The notes under the pieces are model-generated. The model was not told the origin of the DNA. It made no database searches and was given only the letters and a program-made list of their open reading frames with translations. Source: Scylla paramamosain (taxonomy: Eukaryota; Arthropoda; Malacostraca; Decapoda; Portunidae). Taken from it: a stretch of 64,000 nt of DNA. A program made the position numbers and the translations under genes. Positions within the stretch are counted from its first letter, which is position 1. Each line of letters starts with the position of its first letter. Where the stretch lies: contig NC_087181.1 in NCBI RefSeq assembly GCF_035594125.1, forward strand, positions 6,930,840 through 6,994,839, given 5' to 3'. Below, piece by piece: positions 12,401-27,600 of the stretch.

Positions 12401-15400
12401 TTTGGGAAACAAAAGGATATTACGAGAAACGTGTATTATGAGTGTTTTTTAAGTTCCTTAAGTACCAAAAAGCTAAAACTCACAAATAACACTCTTTATT
12501 TAGAAAACAAAAAATAAAAAAATAAAAAAATTAGGAAATTTTATTTATTTATCTTATTTTTTTTGTTTTGTTTTGCAAAGCCTCATATATGAGGAAATTA
12601 AACAACCTTACCAGAAATCTGTGTTTTGAGTGTTTTTTAGCATGTTAGGCACCAAAACGATAAATAATAAGGAACTCACCCTATATGGGAATCCAAAACA
12701 AAGTTACTGAAAACGTGTCTTTTCAGTGTTTTACGTAGAAAAACGCTAAACCGGATGCAAAGCAACCAATATCAAGAAATAGAAAAATGTTACTAAAAAG
12801 GTATATTTTGAGTGTTTTTGAGCTTGTTACGTAAAAAAACGCGAAAATTGATGCAAAGCACTCTATATTGGGAAACAAAAGGACATTGCAAGAAAAGTGT
12901 ATAATGAGTGTTTTATAGTTCAAAAGAACAACAAGGCAAAAAACGCAAAATTTCGTGTATATGGAGAGGTTTCCTAGATACAAAAAATGCTAAAACTCAT
13001 TTATAACACTCCTAATAAATGCGTGTATTTTGAGTGCTTTTAACATTCTTAGTTACCAAAACCCCAAATTGCATGCGAAAATAGATTTGTGGGAAAAAAA
13101 AATGATTTTACCAGAAAAGTGTCTTTTGAGTGTTTTTGAGCCGGATAGGCAATAAAGCACTAAAAAGGAGGGTAATCACATTACATTGGAGGAAAACGAA
13201 TTTTTACCAAGAACTTGCCTTTAAGTGTTTTTGAGCTCCTTATATACCAAAACACTAAAACGAATGCAAAACACTCTTAATGGTGAAACAGAATAACATT
13301 ACCAAAAACATGTATTTTGAGTGTTTTTGATCTTCTTACCAATAAAAACGCTTAAATACATGCAAAGAACACTATTTTTGGGAAATGAAAGGAGATGACG
13401 AGAAACGTGTATTAAGAGTGTTTTTAAATTCATTAATTACCAAAAAGCTAAAAGCCACAAATAACACTCTTTATTGAGAAACAATAAATAAAAAAAAAAA
13501 AAAAATACGAATTTTTTTCTTCTTTCTTATTCATATTCACAGGTACCGAGATGCCAAAATACGGGCAAAATTATGTGAAATGAAAACATTATCAAAAAAG
13601 TTAAATTATCTTTTTTTTTCGGACTGTTATGTACCAAACCCCTAAAGTGCATCCAAAGCCACCTATATGAGGAAATTAAACGTCTTTGCCAGAAAACGGT
13701 CTTATGAGTGTTTTTCAGCATATTAGGAACCAACAAGATAAATAACATGGAAGTCAATCTATATGGGAATCCAAAACAAAATTACTAAAAACGTGTCTTT
13801 TCGGTGTTTTACGTAGAAAAACGCTAAAACGATGCAAACCAAAAAATATGAAGAAATAAAATAACATTATCAAAAAGGTATATTTTGAGTGTTTTTGAAA
13901 TTGTTACCAACAAAAAACGCGAAAATGGATGGAAAGGACTCTATATTGGGAAGGAAAAGGAAATTACGAGAAACATATATAATGAGTGTTTTATAGATTC
14001 ACAAGAACTACAAGGCAAAAAACGCAAAAACTCGTGTATAAAGAGAAGTTTCTTACATTCCAAATTGCTGAAATTCTAGAACAACACTCTTAATTGAGAA
14101 AAAGAACAATCTTACTAAATGCGTGTATTTTGAGTGCTTTTCACATCCTTAGTTACCAAAACCCCAAATTGCTTGCGAAACTAGTTTTATGTGGGAAAAA
14201 AATGACATTACCAGAAAAATGTCTTTCGAGTGTTTTTGAGCGTGTTAGGCAATAAAGCACTAAAAAGCAGGGCAATCACATTACATTGGAATAAAACCAA
14301 TTTTTAACAAGAACTTGCCTTTAAGTGTATTTGAGCTCCTTATATACCAAAACACTAAAATGCATGCAAAATACACTTTATGGTGAAACAGAATAACATT
14401 ACCAAAAACATGTATTTTTGAGTGTTTTTGATCATGTTACCAATAAAAACGCTTAAATACATGCAAAGAATGCTATTTTTGGGAAACGAAAGGACATTAC
14501 GAGAAACGTGTATTATGAGTGTTTTTAAGTTCCTTAAGTACCAAAAAAGCTAAAACCCACAAATAACACCCTTTATAGAAAAAAAATAAAAATAAATAAA
14601 ATAAAATAAAATAAAATATATATATATTTTTTTTTTTGTTATTCATCTTCATAGGTACTAAGATGCCAAAATTCTGGCAATATTCTTTGGGAATTGAAAA
14701 CAAAATTACTGAAAACGTGTCTTTTCGGTGTTTTACGTAGAAAAAACACTAAAACAGATGAAAACCAACCAATATGAAGAAATAGAATAATATTACCAAA
14801 GAGGTATATTTTGAGTGTTTTTGAGCTTGTTACCTACAAAAAACGCGAAAATTGATGCAAAGCACTCCCTATTGGGAAAGAAAAGGACATTACGAGAATT
14901 ATGTATAAAGAGTGTCTTATTATTTTTGGCCAAAAGAACTTGTGGTTCACAAAAACCACAAGGCAAAAAACGCAAAAACTCGTGTATATAAAGAAGTTTC
15001 TTAGATACCAAAATGCTGAAACTCATGAATAACAATCTTAATTGAGAAACAGAACAACATTACCACATGCGTGTATTTTGAGTGTTTTTTTTTTCACATT
15101 CTTCGCAAAACCCTAAATAGCATGCAAAACTAGCTTTATGTGGGAAAAAAATGACATTACCAGAAGTGTCTTTTCAGTGTTTTTGACCGTGTTAGGTAAT
15201 GAAGCACTAAAAAGCAGGGTAATCATATTACATTGGAATAAAACCAACTTTTACCAAGAACTTGCCTTGAAGTGTTTTTCAGCTCCTTACATACCAAATT
15301 GCTAAAACGCATGCAAAACACTCCTTTATAGAGAAGAAGAATAACAATACCAAAAACAAGTGTTTTGAGTGTTTTTTATCATGTTACCTATAAAAACGCT

Positions 15401-16857
15401 TAAATACATGCAAAGATCCCCATATTTGGGAAACGAAAGGACATTACAAGAAATGTGTATTATGAATGTTTTTAAGTTCCTTAAGTACCAAAACGTTAAA
15501 ACCTACAAATAACACTTTTTATAGAGAAAAAAAAATAAATAAAAAATAGCATTATTATTTTCTTGTTATTGAGGTTCATAGGTACCAACATGCCAAAATT
15601 CTGCCAAAATTAAGAGAAATTATGTGGAAAAAACATTATCGAAAAAGTTAATTTTACCTTTTTTTTTCGGAGTCATGTTCCAAACCATAAATTGTATGCA
15701 AAGCCACCTATCTGATGAAATTTAACGACTTTACAAGAAACCTGTCTTTTGAGTGTTTTTCTGCATGTTAGGCACCAAAACGATAAATAATATGAAAGTC
15801 ACTCTATATGGAAATCCAAAACAAAATTACTGAAAACGTGTCTTTTAAAAGATTTACGTAGAAAAACGCTAAAACGGATGCAAACCAACCAATATGAAGA
15901 AATAGAATAACATTACCAAAAAAGTATATTTTGTGTGTTTTTGAGCTTGTTACATAAAAAAAAACGCAAAAATGGATGCAAACCACTCTATATAAGGAAA
16001 AAAAAGGACATGTCGAGAAACGTGTATAATGAGTGTTTTATAGTTTCACCAGAATCACAAAGCAAAAAACGCAAAAACTCGACTGTATGGAGAATTTTCT
16101 AAGATACCAAAATACTGAAACTCATGAATAACACTCTTTATCAATAAACAGAACAACCTTACTAAATGCGTGTATTTTGAGTGTTTTTTTACATTCTTAG
16201 TTACCAAAACCCCAAATTCCATGCGAAACTAGTTTTAAGTGGGGAAAAAATGACATTACCAGAAAAGTGTTTTTGAGAGTTTTTGAGCGTGTTAGGCAAT
16301 AAAGCACTAAAAAGCAAGGCAAACACAATACATGGGAATAAAACCAACTTTTACGAAGAACTTGCCTTTTAGTGTTTTTGACACGCATTTACTAAGGTTG
16401 CTCTGTTTCTCAATTAAGAGTGTTATTCTTGAGTTTCAGCATTTTGGTATATAGGAAACTTCTCTATATACACGAGTTTTTGCGTTTTTTGCCTTGTGGT
16501 TTTTTTGAACTATAAAACATTCATTATACACTTTTCTGGCAATGTCCTTTTGTTTCCCAATATAGAGTGCTTTGTATCAATTTTTGTGTTTTTTTGTAGG
16601 TAACAACCTCAAAAACACTCAAAATATACATTTTTGGTAATGTTTTTCTACTTCTTCATATTGCTTGGTTTGTATCAGTTTTAGCGTTTTTCTACGTAAA
16701 ACACTGAGAAGACACGTTTTCAGTAATTTTCTTTTGGATTCCAACATAGCGTGAGTTCCTTATTATTTATCGTTTTGGTGCCTAACATGCTGAAAAACAC
16801 TCAAAAGACAGATTTTTGGTAAGGTCTTAAATTTCCTCATATGGGAGGCTTTAAATG
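9424..16857 (+). repeat. Super-unit copy 1 (paralogous to 21646-28834)
   Basis: Several rare variants occur here in the same order as about 12 kb downstream. Fusion variant caatttcaacaatattac at about 9430 and 10847 matches 21651 and 22655. A doubled phrase around gtgtgtattaga at about 11190 matches about 23010. A variant tail tagaacaacactctt near 14068 (ctggaacaacactctt in the paralogue) matches about 26755. The inverted pentamer at 16381 matches 28386. The offset is 11.8-12.7 kb; the change between 14 and 16 kb is explained by a deletion in the second copy near 27768. This supports duplication of a segment of roughly ten higher-order units. Confidence 0.7.
16381..16857 (-). repeat. Inverted pentamer inside the direct array
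   Basis: Over 477 bp the satellite reads on the opposite strand. It opens with acacgcatttactaaggttg, the reverse complement of the middle of an A monomer, and closes with tcatatgggaggctt, the reverse complement of the start of a B monomer. Direct orientation resumes at tcttttcagtgtttttgagc. The length is about one pentamer, so exactly one A-E set appears to be flipped. Both junctions fall inside monomers. Confidence 0.9.
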
Positions 16858-19232
16858 TCTTTTCAGTGTTTTTGAGCATGTTACGCAATAAAGCACTAAA
16901 AGCCAGGGCAATCACATTACATGGGAATAAAACCAAATTTTACCAAGAACTTGGCCTTTAAGTGTTTTTTTAACTCCTTACATACCAAAACGCTAAAACG
17001 CATGCAAAATACATTTTATGCAGAAACAGAATAACATTACCAAATACATGTATTTTGAGAGTTTTTGATCATGTTATCTATAAAAACGCTTAAATACATG
17101 CAAAGAACCTTATGTTTGGGAAACGAAAGGACATTACAAGAAACGTGTATTATGAGTTTTTTTTTTTTAAGTTCCTTCAGTACCAAAAAGCTAAAACCCA
17201 CAAATAACACTTTTTAGAAAAAAAATAATAATAAATAAAAAAATAAAAAAATGGAAATTTTTGTTTTGTTTTTCATCTTCATAGGTACCGAATTGCCAAA
17301 ATTCTGCCAAAATTCAGAGAATTTATGTGGAAAAAAGAACATTATCATGAAAGTTAATTATAACTTTTTTTTTCTGATTGTTATGTACCAAAACCCAAAG
17401 TCCATGCAAAGCCACCTATATAGGGAAGTTAAACGACTTTATTAGAAACCTGTCTTTTCAGTGTTTTTCAGCATGTTAGGCATCAATACGATAAATGATA
17501 TGAAAATCAGTCAATATGTGAATCCAAAACAAAATTACTGAAAACGTGTCTTTTCAGTGTTTTACGTAGAAAAACGCTAAAGCGGATGCAAACCCATCCT
17601 ATATGAAGAAATAGAATAATATTTCCCAAAAATATATTTTGAATGTTTTTAAGCTTGTTACCTACAAAAAAATGCAAAAATGGATGTAAAGCAGTCTATA
17701 TTAGGAAACAAAAGGACATTACGAGAAACGTGTATAATGAGTGTTTTATAGTTTTAAAAGAACCACAAGGCAATGAACGCAAATACTCGTGTATATAGAG
17801 AAATTTTTACATACCAAAATGATGAAATGCATGAATAACACTTTTAATCGATAAACAGAACTACCTTACCAAATTGTGTATTTTGAGTGTTTTTCACATT
17901 GTTAGTTACAAAAATGCCAAATTACATGCGAAATTAGCTTCATGTGGGGAAAAAAATGACATTACCAGAAAACAATAACATTACAAAAAACATGTATTTT
18001 GAGTGTTTTTCATCATGTTATCTATAAAAACGCTTAAGTACATGCAAAGAACATTATGTTTGGGAAACAAAAGGACATTACGAGAAACGTGTATTTTGAG
18101 TGTTTTTATAAGTTCCTTAAGTACCAAAAAGCTAAAACCCACAAATAACACTCTTTATTTAGAAAAAAAAAAAAAAAAATTTAAAAATAGGAATTTTTTT
18201 TTTTTTATTATTCATTTTCATAGGCACCGAGATGCCAAAATTCTGGGTAAATTCAGGGCAATCATATGATAAAACAATATTATCAAAAAAGTTAATTTCA
18301 GCTTTTTTTTCGGACTGTTATGTACCAAACCCTAAAGTGCATGCAAAGCCTCCAATATGAGGAAATTAAACGACCTTACCAGAAATTTGTGTTTTGTGTG
18401 TTTTTTAGCATGTTAGGCACCAAAACGATAAATAATAAGGAACTCACTCAAATTGGGAATGCAAAACAAAGTTATTGAAAACGTGTCTTCTCAGTGTTTT
18501 ACGTAGAAAAACGTTAAAACGGATGCAAACCAACCAATATCAAGAAATAGAAAAACGTTACCAAAAAGATATATTTTGAGTGTTTTTCAGCGTTTTATCT
18601 ACAAAAACGCGAAAATTGATGGAAAGCACTCTATATTGGGAAACAAAAGGACATTGCAAGAAAAGTGTATAATGAGTGTTTTATAGTTCAAAAGATCCAC
18701 AAAGCAAACAACGCAAAAACTTGTGTATATGGAGAGATTTACTAGATACCAAAATGCTAAAACTCATGAATAACACTCCTAATTGAGAAACAGAACAACC
18801 TTACTAAATGCGTGTATTTTGAGTGCTTTTCACATTCATAGTTACCAAAAACCCCAAATTACATGCGAAAATAGCTTTGTGGGGAAAAAAAAAAGACTTT
18901 ACCAGAAAAGTGTCTTTTGAGTTTTTCAGCGTGATAGGTAATAAAGCACTCAAAAGCAGGGCAATCACATTACATTGGAATAAAACCATTTTTTGCCAAG
19001 AACTTGCCTTTAAGTGTTTTGAGCTCCTTATATACAAAACTGCTAAAACGCATGCAAAACACACTTTTTGGAGAAACAGAATAACATTACCAAACCTTGT
19101 ATTTTAAATGTTTTTGATCATGTTATCTATAAAAACGCTTAAACACATGCAAAGAACCTTATGTTTGGGAAACGAAAGGACATTACGAGAAACGTGTATT
19201 ATGAGTGTTTTTAAGTTCCTTAAGTACCAAAA

Positions 19233-20341
19233 AGGTAAATCCCACAAATAACACCCTTTATTGAGAAAAAATAAATAAATAAATATAAAATAAAAAATAG
19301 GATTTTTTTTTTGTTTATCTTCATAGGTACCGAGATGCCAAAATTCTGGGAAAATTCAGGACAATTATATGATAAAAGAATATCATCAAAAAAGTTAATT
19401 TTAGCTTTTTTTTTCGGACTGTTATGTACCAAACCCTAAAGTGCATGCAAAGCCTCCTATATGAGAAAATTAAACGACCTTATCAGAAATCTCTCTTTTG
19501 AGTGTTGTTCAGCATGTTAGGCACCAAAACAATAAATAATAAGGAACTCACTCTATATGGGAATTCAAAACAAAATTACTGAAAACGTGTCTTCTCAGTG
19601 TTTTACGAAGAAAAACGCTAAAACGGATGCAAACAAACCAATATAAAGAAATAGAAAAACATTACCAAAAAGGTATATTTTGAGTGTTTTTGAGCTGGTT
19701 ACCTATAAAAAAAACACGAAAATTGATGCAAAGCACTCTATAATGGGAAAGAAAAGGACATTGCAAGAAAAGTGTATAATGAGTGTTTTATAGTTCAAAA
19801 GAACCAGAAGGCAAAAAATGCAAAAACTAGTGTATATGAAGAAGTTTTGTAGATACGAAAATGCTGAAACTCATGAACAACACTCTTAATTGAGAAACAG
19901 AACAATATTACTAAATGTGTGTATTTTGAGTGCTTTTCACATTCTTAGTTACGAAAACCCCAAATTGCATGTGAAACCAGCTTTATGTGGGAAAAAAATG
20001 ACTTTACCAGAAAAATGTCTTTTGAGTGTTTTTGAGCGTGTTAGGCAATGAAGCACTAAAAAGCAGGGCAATCACATTACATTGGAATAAAACAAATTTT
20101 TAATAAGAACTTGCCTTTAAGTGTTTTTGAGCTCCTTATATACCAAAACACTAATACGCATGCAAAATGCACTTTATGGTGAAACAGAATAACATTACCA
20201 AAAACATGTATTTTGAGTGTTTTTGATCATGTTACCAATAAAAACGCTTAAATACATACAAAGAACCCTATTTTTGGGAAACGAAAGGACATTACTAGAA
20301 ACGTGTATTATGAGTGTTTTTAAGTTCATTAAGTACGAAAA
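19233..20341 (+). repeat. Representative 1.1-kb higher-order unit (measured)
   Basis: One clean unit of 1109 bp, divided by reading. A' 19233-19334 (102 bp, with the A/T tract switch); X 19335-19433 (99, a divergent AT-rich monomer); B1 19434-19529 (96); C1 19530-19615 (86); D1 19616-19714 (99); E1 19715-19818 (104); partial A 19819-19861 (43); A2 19862-19957 (96); B2 19958-20052 (95); C2 20053-20148 (96); D2 20149-20244 (96); E2 20245-20341 (97). Each monomer resembles its same-letter partner more than its neighbour: D monomers share gaataacattaccaaaaa, and E monomers share ggacattacgagaaacgtg or a close variant. The unit is therefore two diverged pentamers plus X and a 43-bp fragment. Confidence 0.85.
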
Positions 20342-21645
20342 ACCTAAAAGCCACAAATTACACTCTTTATTGAGAAAAAAAAAAAAAAAAATAAAAAAAT
20401 ACCATATTTTTTTTCATTCTTATTCATATTCACAGGTAACGAGGTGCCAAAATTGGGGAAAGTTCAGTAAATTATATGAAATAAGAATATTATAAAAAAA
20501 AGTTAAATTTAGCTTTTTTTTCGGACTTATGTACCAAACCCCTAAACTGCATGCAAAGCCACCTATATGGGGAAATTAAACCTCTTTGCCAGAAAACTGT
20601 TTTATGAGTGTTTTTCAGCATGTTAGGAACCAACACGATAAAACCCAAGGAAGTCAATCTATATGGGAATCCAAAACACAATTACTGAAAACGTGTCTTT
20701 TCTGTGTTTTACGTAGAAAAACGCTAAGACGGATGCAAACCAACCAAAATGATGAAATAGAATCACATTACCAAAAAAAAGTATACTTTGGGTGTTTTTT
20801 GTAACTGTTACCTACAAAAAACGCGAAAATGGATGGAAAGCACTCTATATTGGGAAGCAAAAGGACAATTACGAGAAACGTGTATAATGAGTGTTTTATA
20901 GTTTCACAAGAACCACAAGGCAAAAAACGCAAAAACTCGTGTATATAAAGAAGTTTCTTACATTCCAAAATGCTGAAACTCATGAATAAGACTTTTAATT
21001 GAGAAACAGAACAACTTTACTAAATGTGTGTATTTTGAGTGCTTTTCACATTCTTAGTTACAAAAATCCGAAATTACTAGCAAAACTAGTTTTACGTGGG
21101 AAAAAACGACATTACCAGAAAAGTGTGTTTTGAGTGTTTTAGATCGTGATATGCAACAAAGCACTAAAAAGCAGGACAATCACATTACATGGGAAGAAAA
21201 CCAACTTTTACCAAAAACATGCCTTTAAGTGTTTTTAACTCCTTACATAACAAAACGTTAAAATACATACAAAACACCCTTTATGGAGAAACAAAATAAC
21301 ATTACCACATGAATTTTAAATGGATATTACGAAAATTGTGTATTATGAGAGTTTTTAGGTTCCTTAAGTACGAAAAAGCTAAAAGACACAAATAACACTC
21401 TTTATAGAGAAAAAATAAATAAATAAATGAATACAAATTTTTTTTTTTTTTTGTTATTCATCTTCATAGGTACCGAGATGCCAAAATTCTGGCAAAATTC
21501 AGGGAAATTGGGTAAAGAAAAACAATTATAAAAAAAAATAATTTCAGCTTTTTTCCGGAGTTATGTACCAAACACTGAAGTGCATGCAAAGCCACCTATA
21601 TGGGAAAATTACACGACTTTACCAGAAACCTGTACCAGAAGCAAT

Positions 21646-24600
21646 TTCAACAATATTACTGAAAACAACTCTTTTCAGAGATTTACGGAGAAAAACGCCA
21701 AAACAGATGCAAACCAACCAATATGAAGAAATAGAATAACATTACCAAAAAGATATATTTTGAGTGTTTGTTACCTAAAAAAATGCAAAAATGGATGGAA
21801 AACGCTCTATATTAGGAAACAAAAGAACATTACGAGAAACATGTATAATGAGTGTTTTATAGTTTCACAAGAACCACAAGGCAATAAACGCAAAAACTCG
21901 TGTATATAGAGAAGTTTCTTACATACCAAAATGATGAAATGCATGAATAACACTTTTAAATCGAGAAACAGAACTACCCTACCAAATTGTGTATTTTGAG
22001 TGTTTTTCACATTCTTAGTTACGAAATTGCCAAATTACATGCGAAACTAGCTTTATGTGGGAAAAAAATGACATTACCAGAAAAATGTCTTTTGAGTGTT
22101 TTTGAGCGTGATATGCAACAAAGCACTAAAAAGCAGAACAATCACATTATTTGGGAATAAAACCAACTTTTACGAAGAACTTGCCTAAATTTAAGTGTTT
22201 TTTAAATCCTTACATACCAAAACGCTAAAACGCATGTAAAACACCCTTTATGGAGAAAGAGAATAACATTACCAAAAATATGTATTTTGAGTGTTTTTGA
22301 TCATGTTACCTAAAAAAACCCTTTAATACATGTAAAGAACCCTTTGTTTGTATAAGAAAAAGACATTACGAAAATCGTGTATTATGAGTGTTTTTAAGTT
22401 CCTTAAGTACCAAAAAGCTAAAACTCACAAATAACATTATATAGAGAAAAAAAATTGTTATTCATCTTCATAGGTACCGAGATACGAAAATTCTGGAAAA
22501 ATTCAGGGAAATTTTGTAAAAAAAATTATTATAAAAAATAATTTTAGCTTTTTTTCCCGGAGTTATGTACCAAACCCTGAAGTTCATGCAAAGCCACCTA
22601 TATGGAGAAATTACTCGACTTTATCAGACACCTGTCTTTAGAGTGTTTTTTCAGCAATTTCAACAATATTACTGAAAACGTGTCACTGATTTACGTAGAA
22701 AAACGCTAAAACGGATGGAAACCAACCAATATGAAGAAATAGAATAACATTACCAAAATTATATATTTTAATGTGTTTTTTGAGCTTGTTACCTACAAAA
22801 AAAAAATGCAAAAATGGATGAAACGCACTCTATATTAGGAAAGAAAAGGACATTACGAGAAACGTGTATAATGAGTGTTTTATAGTTTCACAAGAACCAC
22901 AAGGCAAAAAACTCAAAAACTCGTGTACATAAAGAAGTTTCTTACATACCAAAATGCTGAAACTCATGAATAATACTTTTAATTGAGAAACAGAACTACC
23001 TTACCAAATGTGTGTATTAGAGAAGTTTCTTCCATACCAAAATGCTGAAACTCATGAATAACACTTTTAATTAAGAAACAGAGTGTTTTTCACATTCTTA
23101 GTTACCAAAACCCTAAATTCCATGCGAAACTAGCTTTATGTGGGAAAAAAAATAATATTACCAGAAAATGTCTTTCGAGTGTTTTTGAGCGTGTTAGGCA
23201 ATAAACCACTAAAAAGCAGGGCAATCACATTACATGGGAATAAAACCAACTTTTACCAAGAACTTGCCTTTAGGTGTTTTTGAGGTCATTACATACCAAA
23301 ACGCTAAAACGCATGCAAAACACCTTTTATGGACAAACAGAATAACATTACCAAAAACATGTATTTTGAGTGTTTTTGATCATGTTATGTAGAAAAACGC
23401 TTAAATACATGCAAAGAACCTTATGTTTGGGAAACGAAAGGACATTACGAGAAATATATATTATGAGTGTTTTTTAGTTCCTTAAGTACCAAAAATCTAA
23501 AACCCACAAATAACACTCTTTATTTAGAAAATTAAATAAATAAAAAATAAAAAAATAGGATTTTTTTTTTGTTATTTTTCTTCATACGTACTGAGATGCC
23601 AAAATTCTGGGAAAATTCCGGGCTATTATATGATAAAAGAAAATTATCAAAAAAGTTAATTTTAGCTTTTTTTCGGACTGTTATATACCAAACCCTAAAG
23701 TGCATGCAAAGCCTCCTATATGAGGAAATTAAACGACCTTAAAAGAAATCTGTCTTTTAAGTGTTTTTCAGAATGTTAGGCACCAAAACGATCAATAAAT
23801 AAGGAACTCACTCTATATTGGAATCCAAAACAGAATTACTGGAAACGTGTCTTCTCAGTGTTTTACGTAGAAAAAAGCTAAAACGGATGCAAACCAACCA
23901 ATTAAAAAAAAAAATAGAAAAACATTACCAAAAAGGTATATTTTGAGTGTTTTTGAGCTTGTTACCTACAAAAAACGCGAAAATTGATGCAAAGCACTCT
24001 ATATTAGGAAATAAAAGGACATTGCAAGAAAAGTGTATAATGAGTGTTTTATAGTTCAAAAGAACCAAAAGGCAAAAAACGCAAAAACTTGTGGATATGG
24101 AGAAGTTTCCTAGATACCAAAATGCTGAAACTCATAACTTTCTTAATTGAGAAAGAGAACAACCTTACTAAATGCGTGTATTTTGAGAGCTTTTCACATT
24201 CTTAGTTACCAAAACCCCAAATTGCATGCGAAACCAGCTTTATGTGAGAAAAAAAAATGACATTACCAGAAAAATGTCTTTTGAGTGGTTTTGAGCCTGA
24301 TAGGCAATAAAGCACTAAAAAGCAGGGCAATCACATTACATTTGAATAAAATCAATTTTTATCAAAAACTTGCCTTTAAGTGTTTTTGAGCTCCTTATAT
24401 ACTAAACTGCTAAAACGCATGCAAAAGAAACTTTATGGAGAAACAGAATAAAATTACCAAAAACATGTATTTTGAATGTTTTTGATCATGTTATCTATGA
24501 AAACGCTTAAATACATGCAAAGAACCTTATGTTTGGGAAACAAAAGGACATTAAGAGAAACGTATATTATGTGTGTTTTTAAGTGTAAGTACCAAAAACC

Positions 24601-27600
24601 TAAAACCCACTCTTTATTTAGAAAAATAAAGAAAGAAAGAAAGAAAGAAATAGGATTTTTTTTTTTTTGGTTTTTATCTTCATAGGTACCGAAATGCCAA
24701 AATTCTTGGAAAATTCAAGGCAATTATACGATAAGAGAATATTATCAAAATAGTTGAATTTAGCTTTTTTTTCGGATTGTTATGTAACAAACGCTAAACT
24801 GCATACCAATCCTCCTATATAAGGAAATTAAACGACCTTACCAGAAATCTGTCTTTTGAGTGTTTTTTCAGCATGTTAGGCATCAAAATGATAAATAATA
24901 AGGAACTCACTCTATATGGGAATCCACAAAAAAATTACTGAAAACGTGTCTTCCCAGTTTTTACGTAGAAAAACGCTAAAATGGATGCAAACCAACTAAT
25001 ATCAAGAAATAGAAAAAAACATTACCAAAAAGGTATATTTTGAGTGTTTTTGAGTTTGTTACCTACAAAAAAACGCTAAAATTGATACAAAGCATTCTAT
25101 ATTGGGAAACAAAGGGACATTGCGAGAAAAGTGTATAATGAGTGTATTTTTACCAGAAATTTTTTTTAATTGTTTTTGAACGTGTTAGGCAATGAAGTAC
25201 TAAAAAGCAGGGTAATCACATTACATGGGAATAAAACCAACTTTTACCAAGAACTTGCCAATATGTGTTTTTGAGCTCCTTACATACCAAACTGCTAAAA
25301 CGCATGGAAAACAAACTTTATGGATAAACATTACCAAAAACATGTATTTTGAGTGTTTTTGATAATGTTATCTATAAAAACGCTTAAATACATGCAAAGA
25401 ACCTTATGTTTGGGAAACGTAAGGACATTACGAGAAACGTTTATTATGAGTGTTTTTAATTTCCTTAACTACCAAAAAGCTAAAACCCACAAATAAGACT
25501 CGTTATTTAGAAAAGAAATAAAAAAATAAAAATAAATAAATAAAAGGATTTTCTTTTCTTTTTTTTTTTTGTTATTCACCTTCATAGGTACCGAGATGCC
25601 AAAATTCTGGGAAAAATTAGGGTAATTATATGATACGAAAATATTATAAAAAAAGTTGATATTAGCTTTTTTTCGGACTGTCATGTACCAAACACTAAAG
25701 TGCATGCAAAGCCTCCCATATGAGGAAATTAAACGACCTTACCACAAATCTGTGTTTTGAGTGTTTTTCAGCATGTTAGGCACCAAAATGATAAATAATA
25801 AGGAACTCAATATATATGGCAAACCAAAACAAAATTACTGAAAACGTGTCTTCTCAGTGGTTTACGTAGAAAAACGCTAAAACGGATGCAAACCAACCAA
25901 TATTAAGAAGTAGAAAAACATTACTAAAAAGGTATATTTTGAGTGTTTTTGAGCTTGTTACCTACAAAAAACGCGAAAATTGATGCAAAGCACTCTATAT
26001 TAGAAAACAATAGGACTTTGCAAGAAAAGTGTATAATGAGTTTTTTTTATAGTTCAAAAGAACCAAAAGGCAAAAAACACAAAAACTCGTGTATATTGAG
26101 AAGGTTCCTAGATACCAAAATCCTGAAACTCATGAATAACACTCTTAATTCAGAAAAAGAACAACCTTACTAAATGCGTGTATTTTGAGTGCTTTTCACA
26201 TTCTTAGTTACCAAAACCCCAAATTCCATGCGAAACCATATCTATGTGAGAAAAATGATATTACCAGAAAAGTGTCTTTTAAGTGTTTTTGAGCGTGATA
26301 GGCAATAAAGCACTAAAAAGCAGGGCAATCATATTACATTGGAATAACACCAATTTACACCAAAAACTTGCCTTTAAGTGTTTTTAAGCTTCTTATATAC
26401 CAAACCCCTAAAACGCATGCAAAACAAACTTTATAGAGAAACAGAATAACATTACCAAAAACATGTATTTTGAGTGTTTTTGATCATGTTATCTATAAAA
26501 ACGCTTAAATACATGCAAAGAACCCAAAATGAAGAAATAGAATAACATTACCGAAAAGGTATATTTTGAGTGTTTTTGTAATTGTTTCCTACAAAAAACG
26601 CAAAAATGGATGGAAAGCACTCTATATTGGGAAGCAAAAGGACATTACGAGAAACGTGTATAATGAGTGTTTTATAGTTTCACAAGAACTACAAGGCAAA
26701 AAACGCAAAAACTCGTGTATATAGAGAAGTTTCTTACATTCCAAAATGCTGAAAGTCTGGAACAACACTCTTAATTGAGAAACAGAACAATCTTACTAAA
26801 TGCGTGTATTTTGAGTGCTTTTCACATCCTTAGTTACCAAAACCCCAAATTGCATGCGAAACCAGCTTTATGTGGGAAAAAAAATGACATTACCAGAAAA
26901 ATGTCTTTTGAGCGTTTTTAACCGTGTTAGGCAAAAAAGCACTAAAAAGCAGGGCAATCACATTACATTGAAATAAAACCAATTTTTAACAAGAACTTGC
27001 CTTTAAGTGTATTTGAGCTCCTTATATACCAAAACATTAAAATGCATGCAAAATACACTTTTAATTGAGAAACAGAACTACCTTACCAAATGTGTGTATT
27101 AGAGAAGTTTCTTCCATACCAAAATGTAATGTTATGTTGAAACAGAATAACATTACCAAAAACATGTATTTTGAGTGTTTTTGATCATGTTACCAATAAA
27201 AACGCTTAAATACATGCAAAGAACCCTATTTTTTGGAAACGAAAGTACATTACGAGAAACGTGTATTATGAGTGTTTTTAAGTTCATTAAGTACGAAAAA
27301 GAAATAAATAAATAAAAAAAAACGATATTTTTTTTTCATTCTTATTCATCTTCACAGGTAACGAGGTGGCAAAATTCGGTCAAAGTTCAGGAAATTATAT
27401 GAAATAAGAACATTATAAAAAAGTAAATTTAGCTTATTTTTTCGGACTGTTATGAACCAAACCCCTAAAGTGCATGCAAAGCCACCTATATGGGGAAATT
27501 AAACGTCTTTGCCAGAAAACTGTCTTATGAATGTTTTTCAGCATGTTAGGAACCAACACGATAAAACCCAAGGAGGTCAATCTATATGGGAATCCAAAAC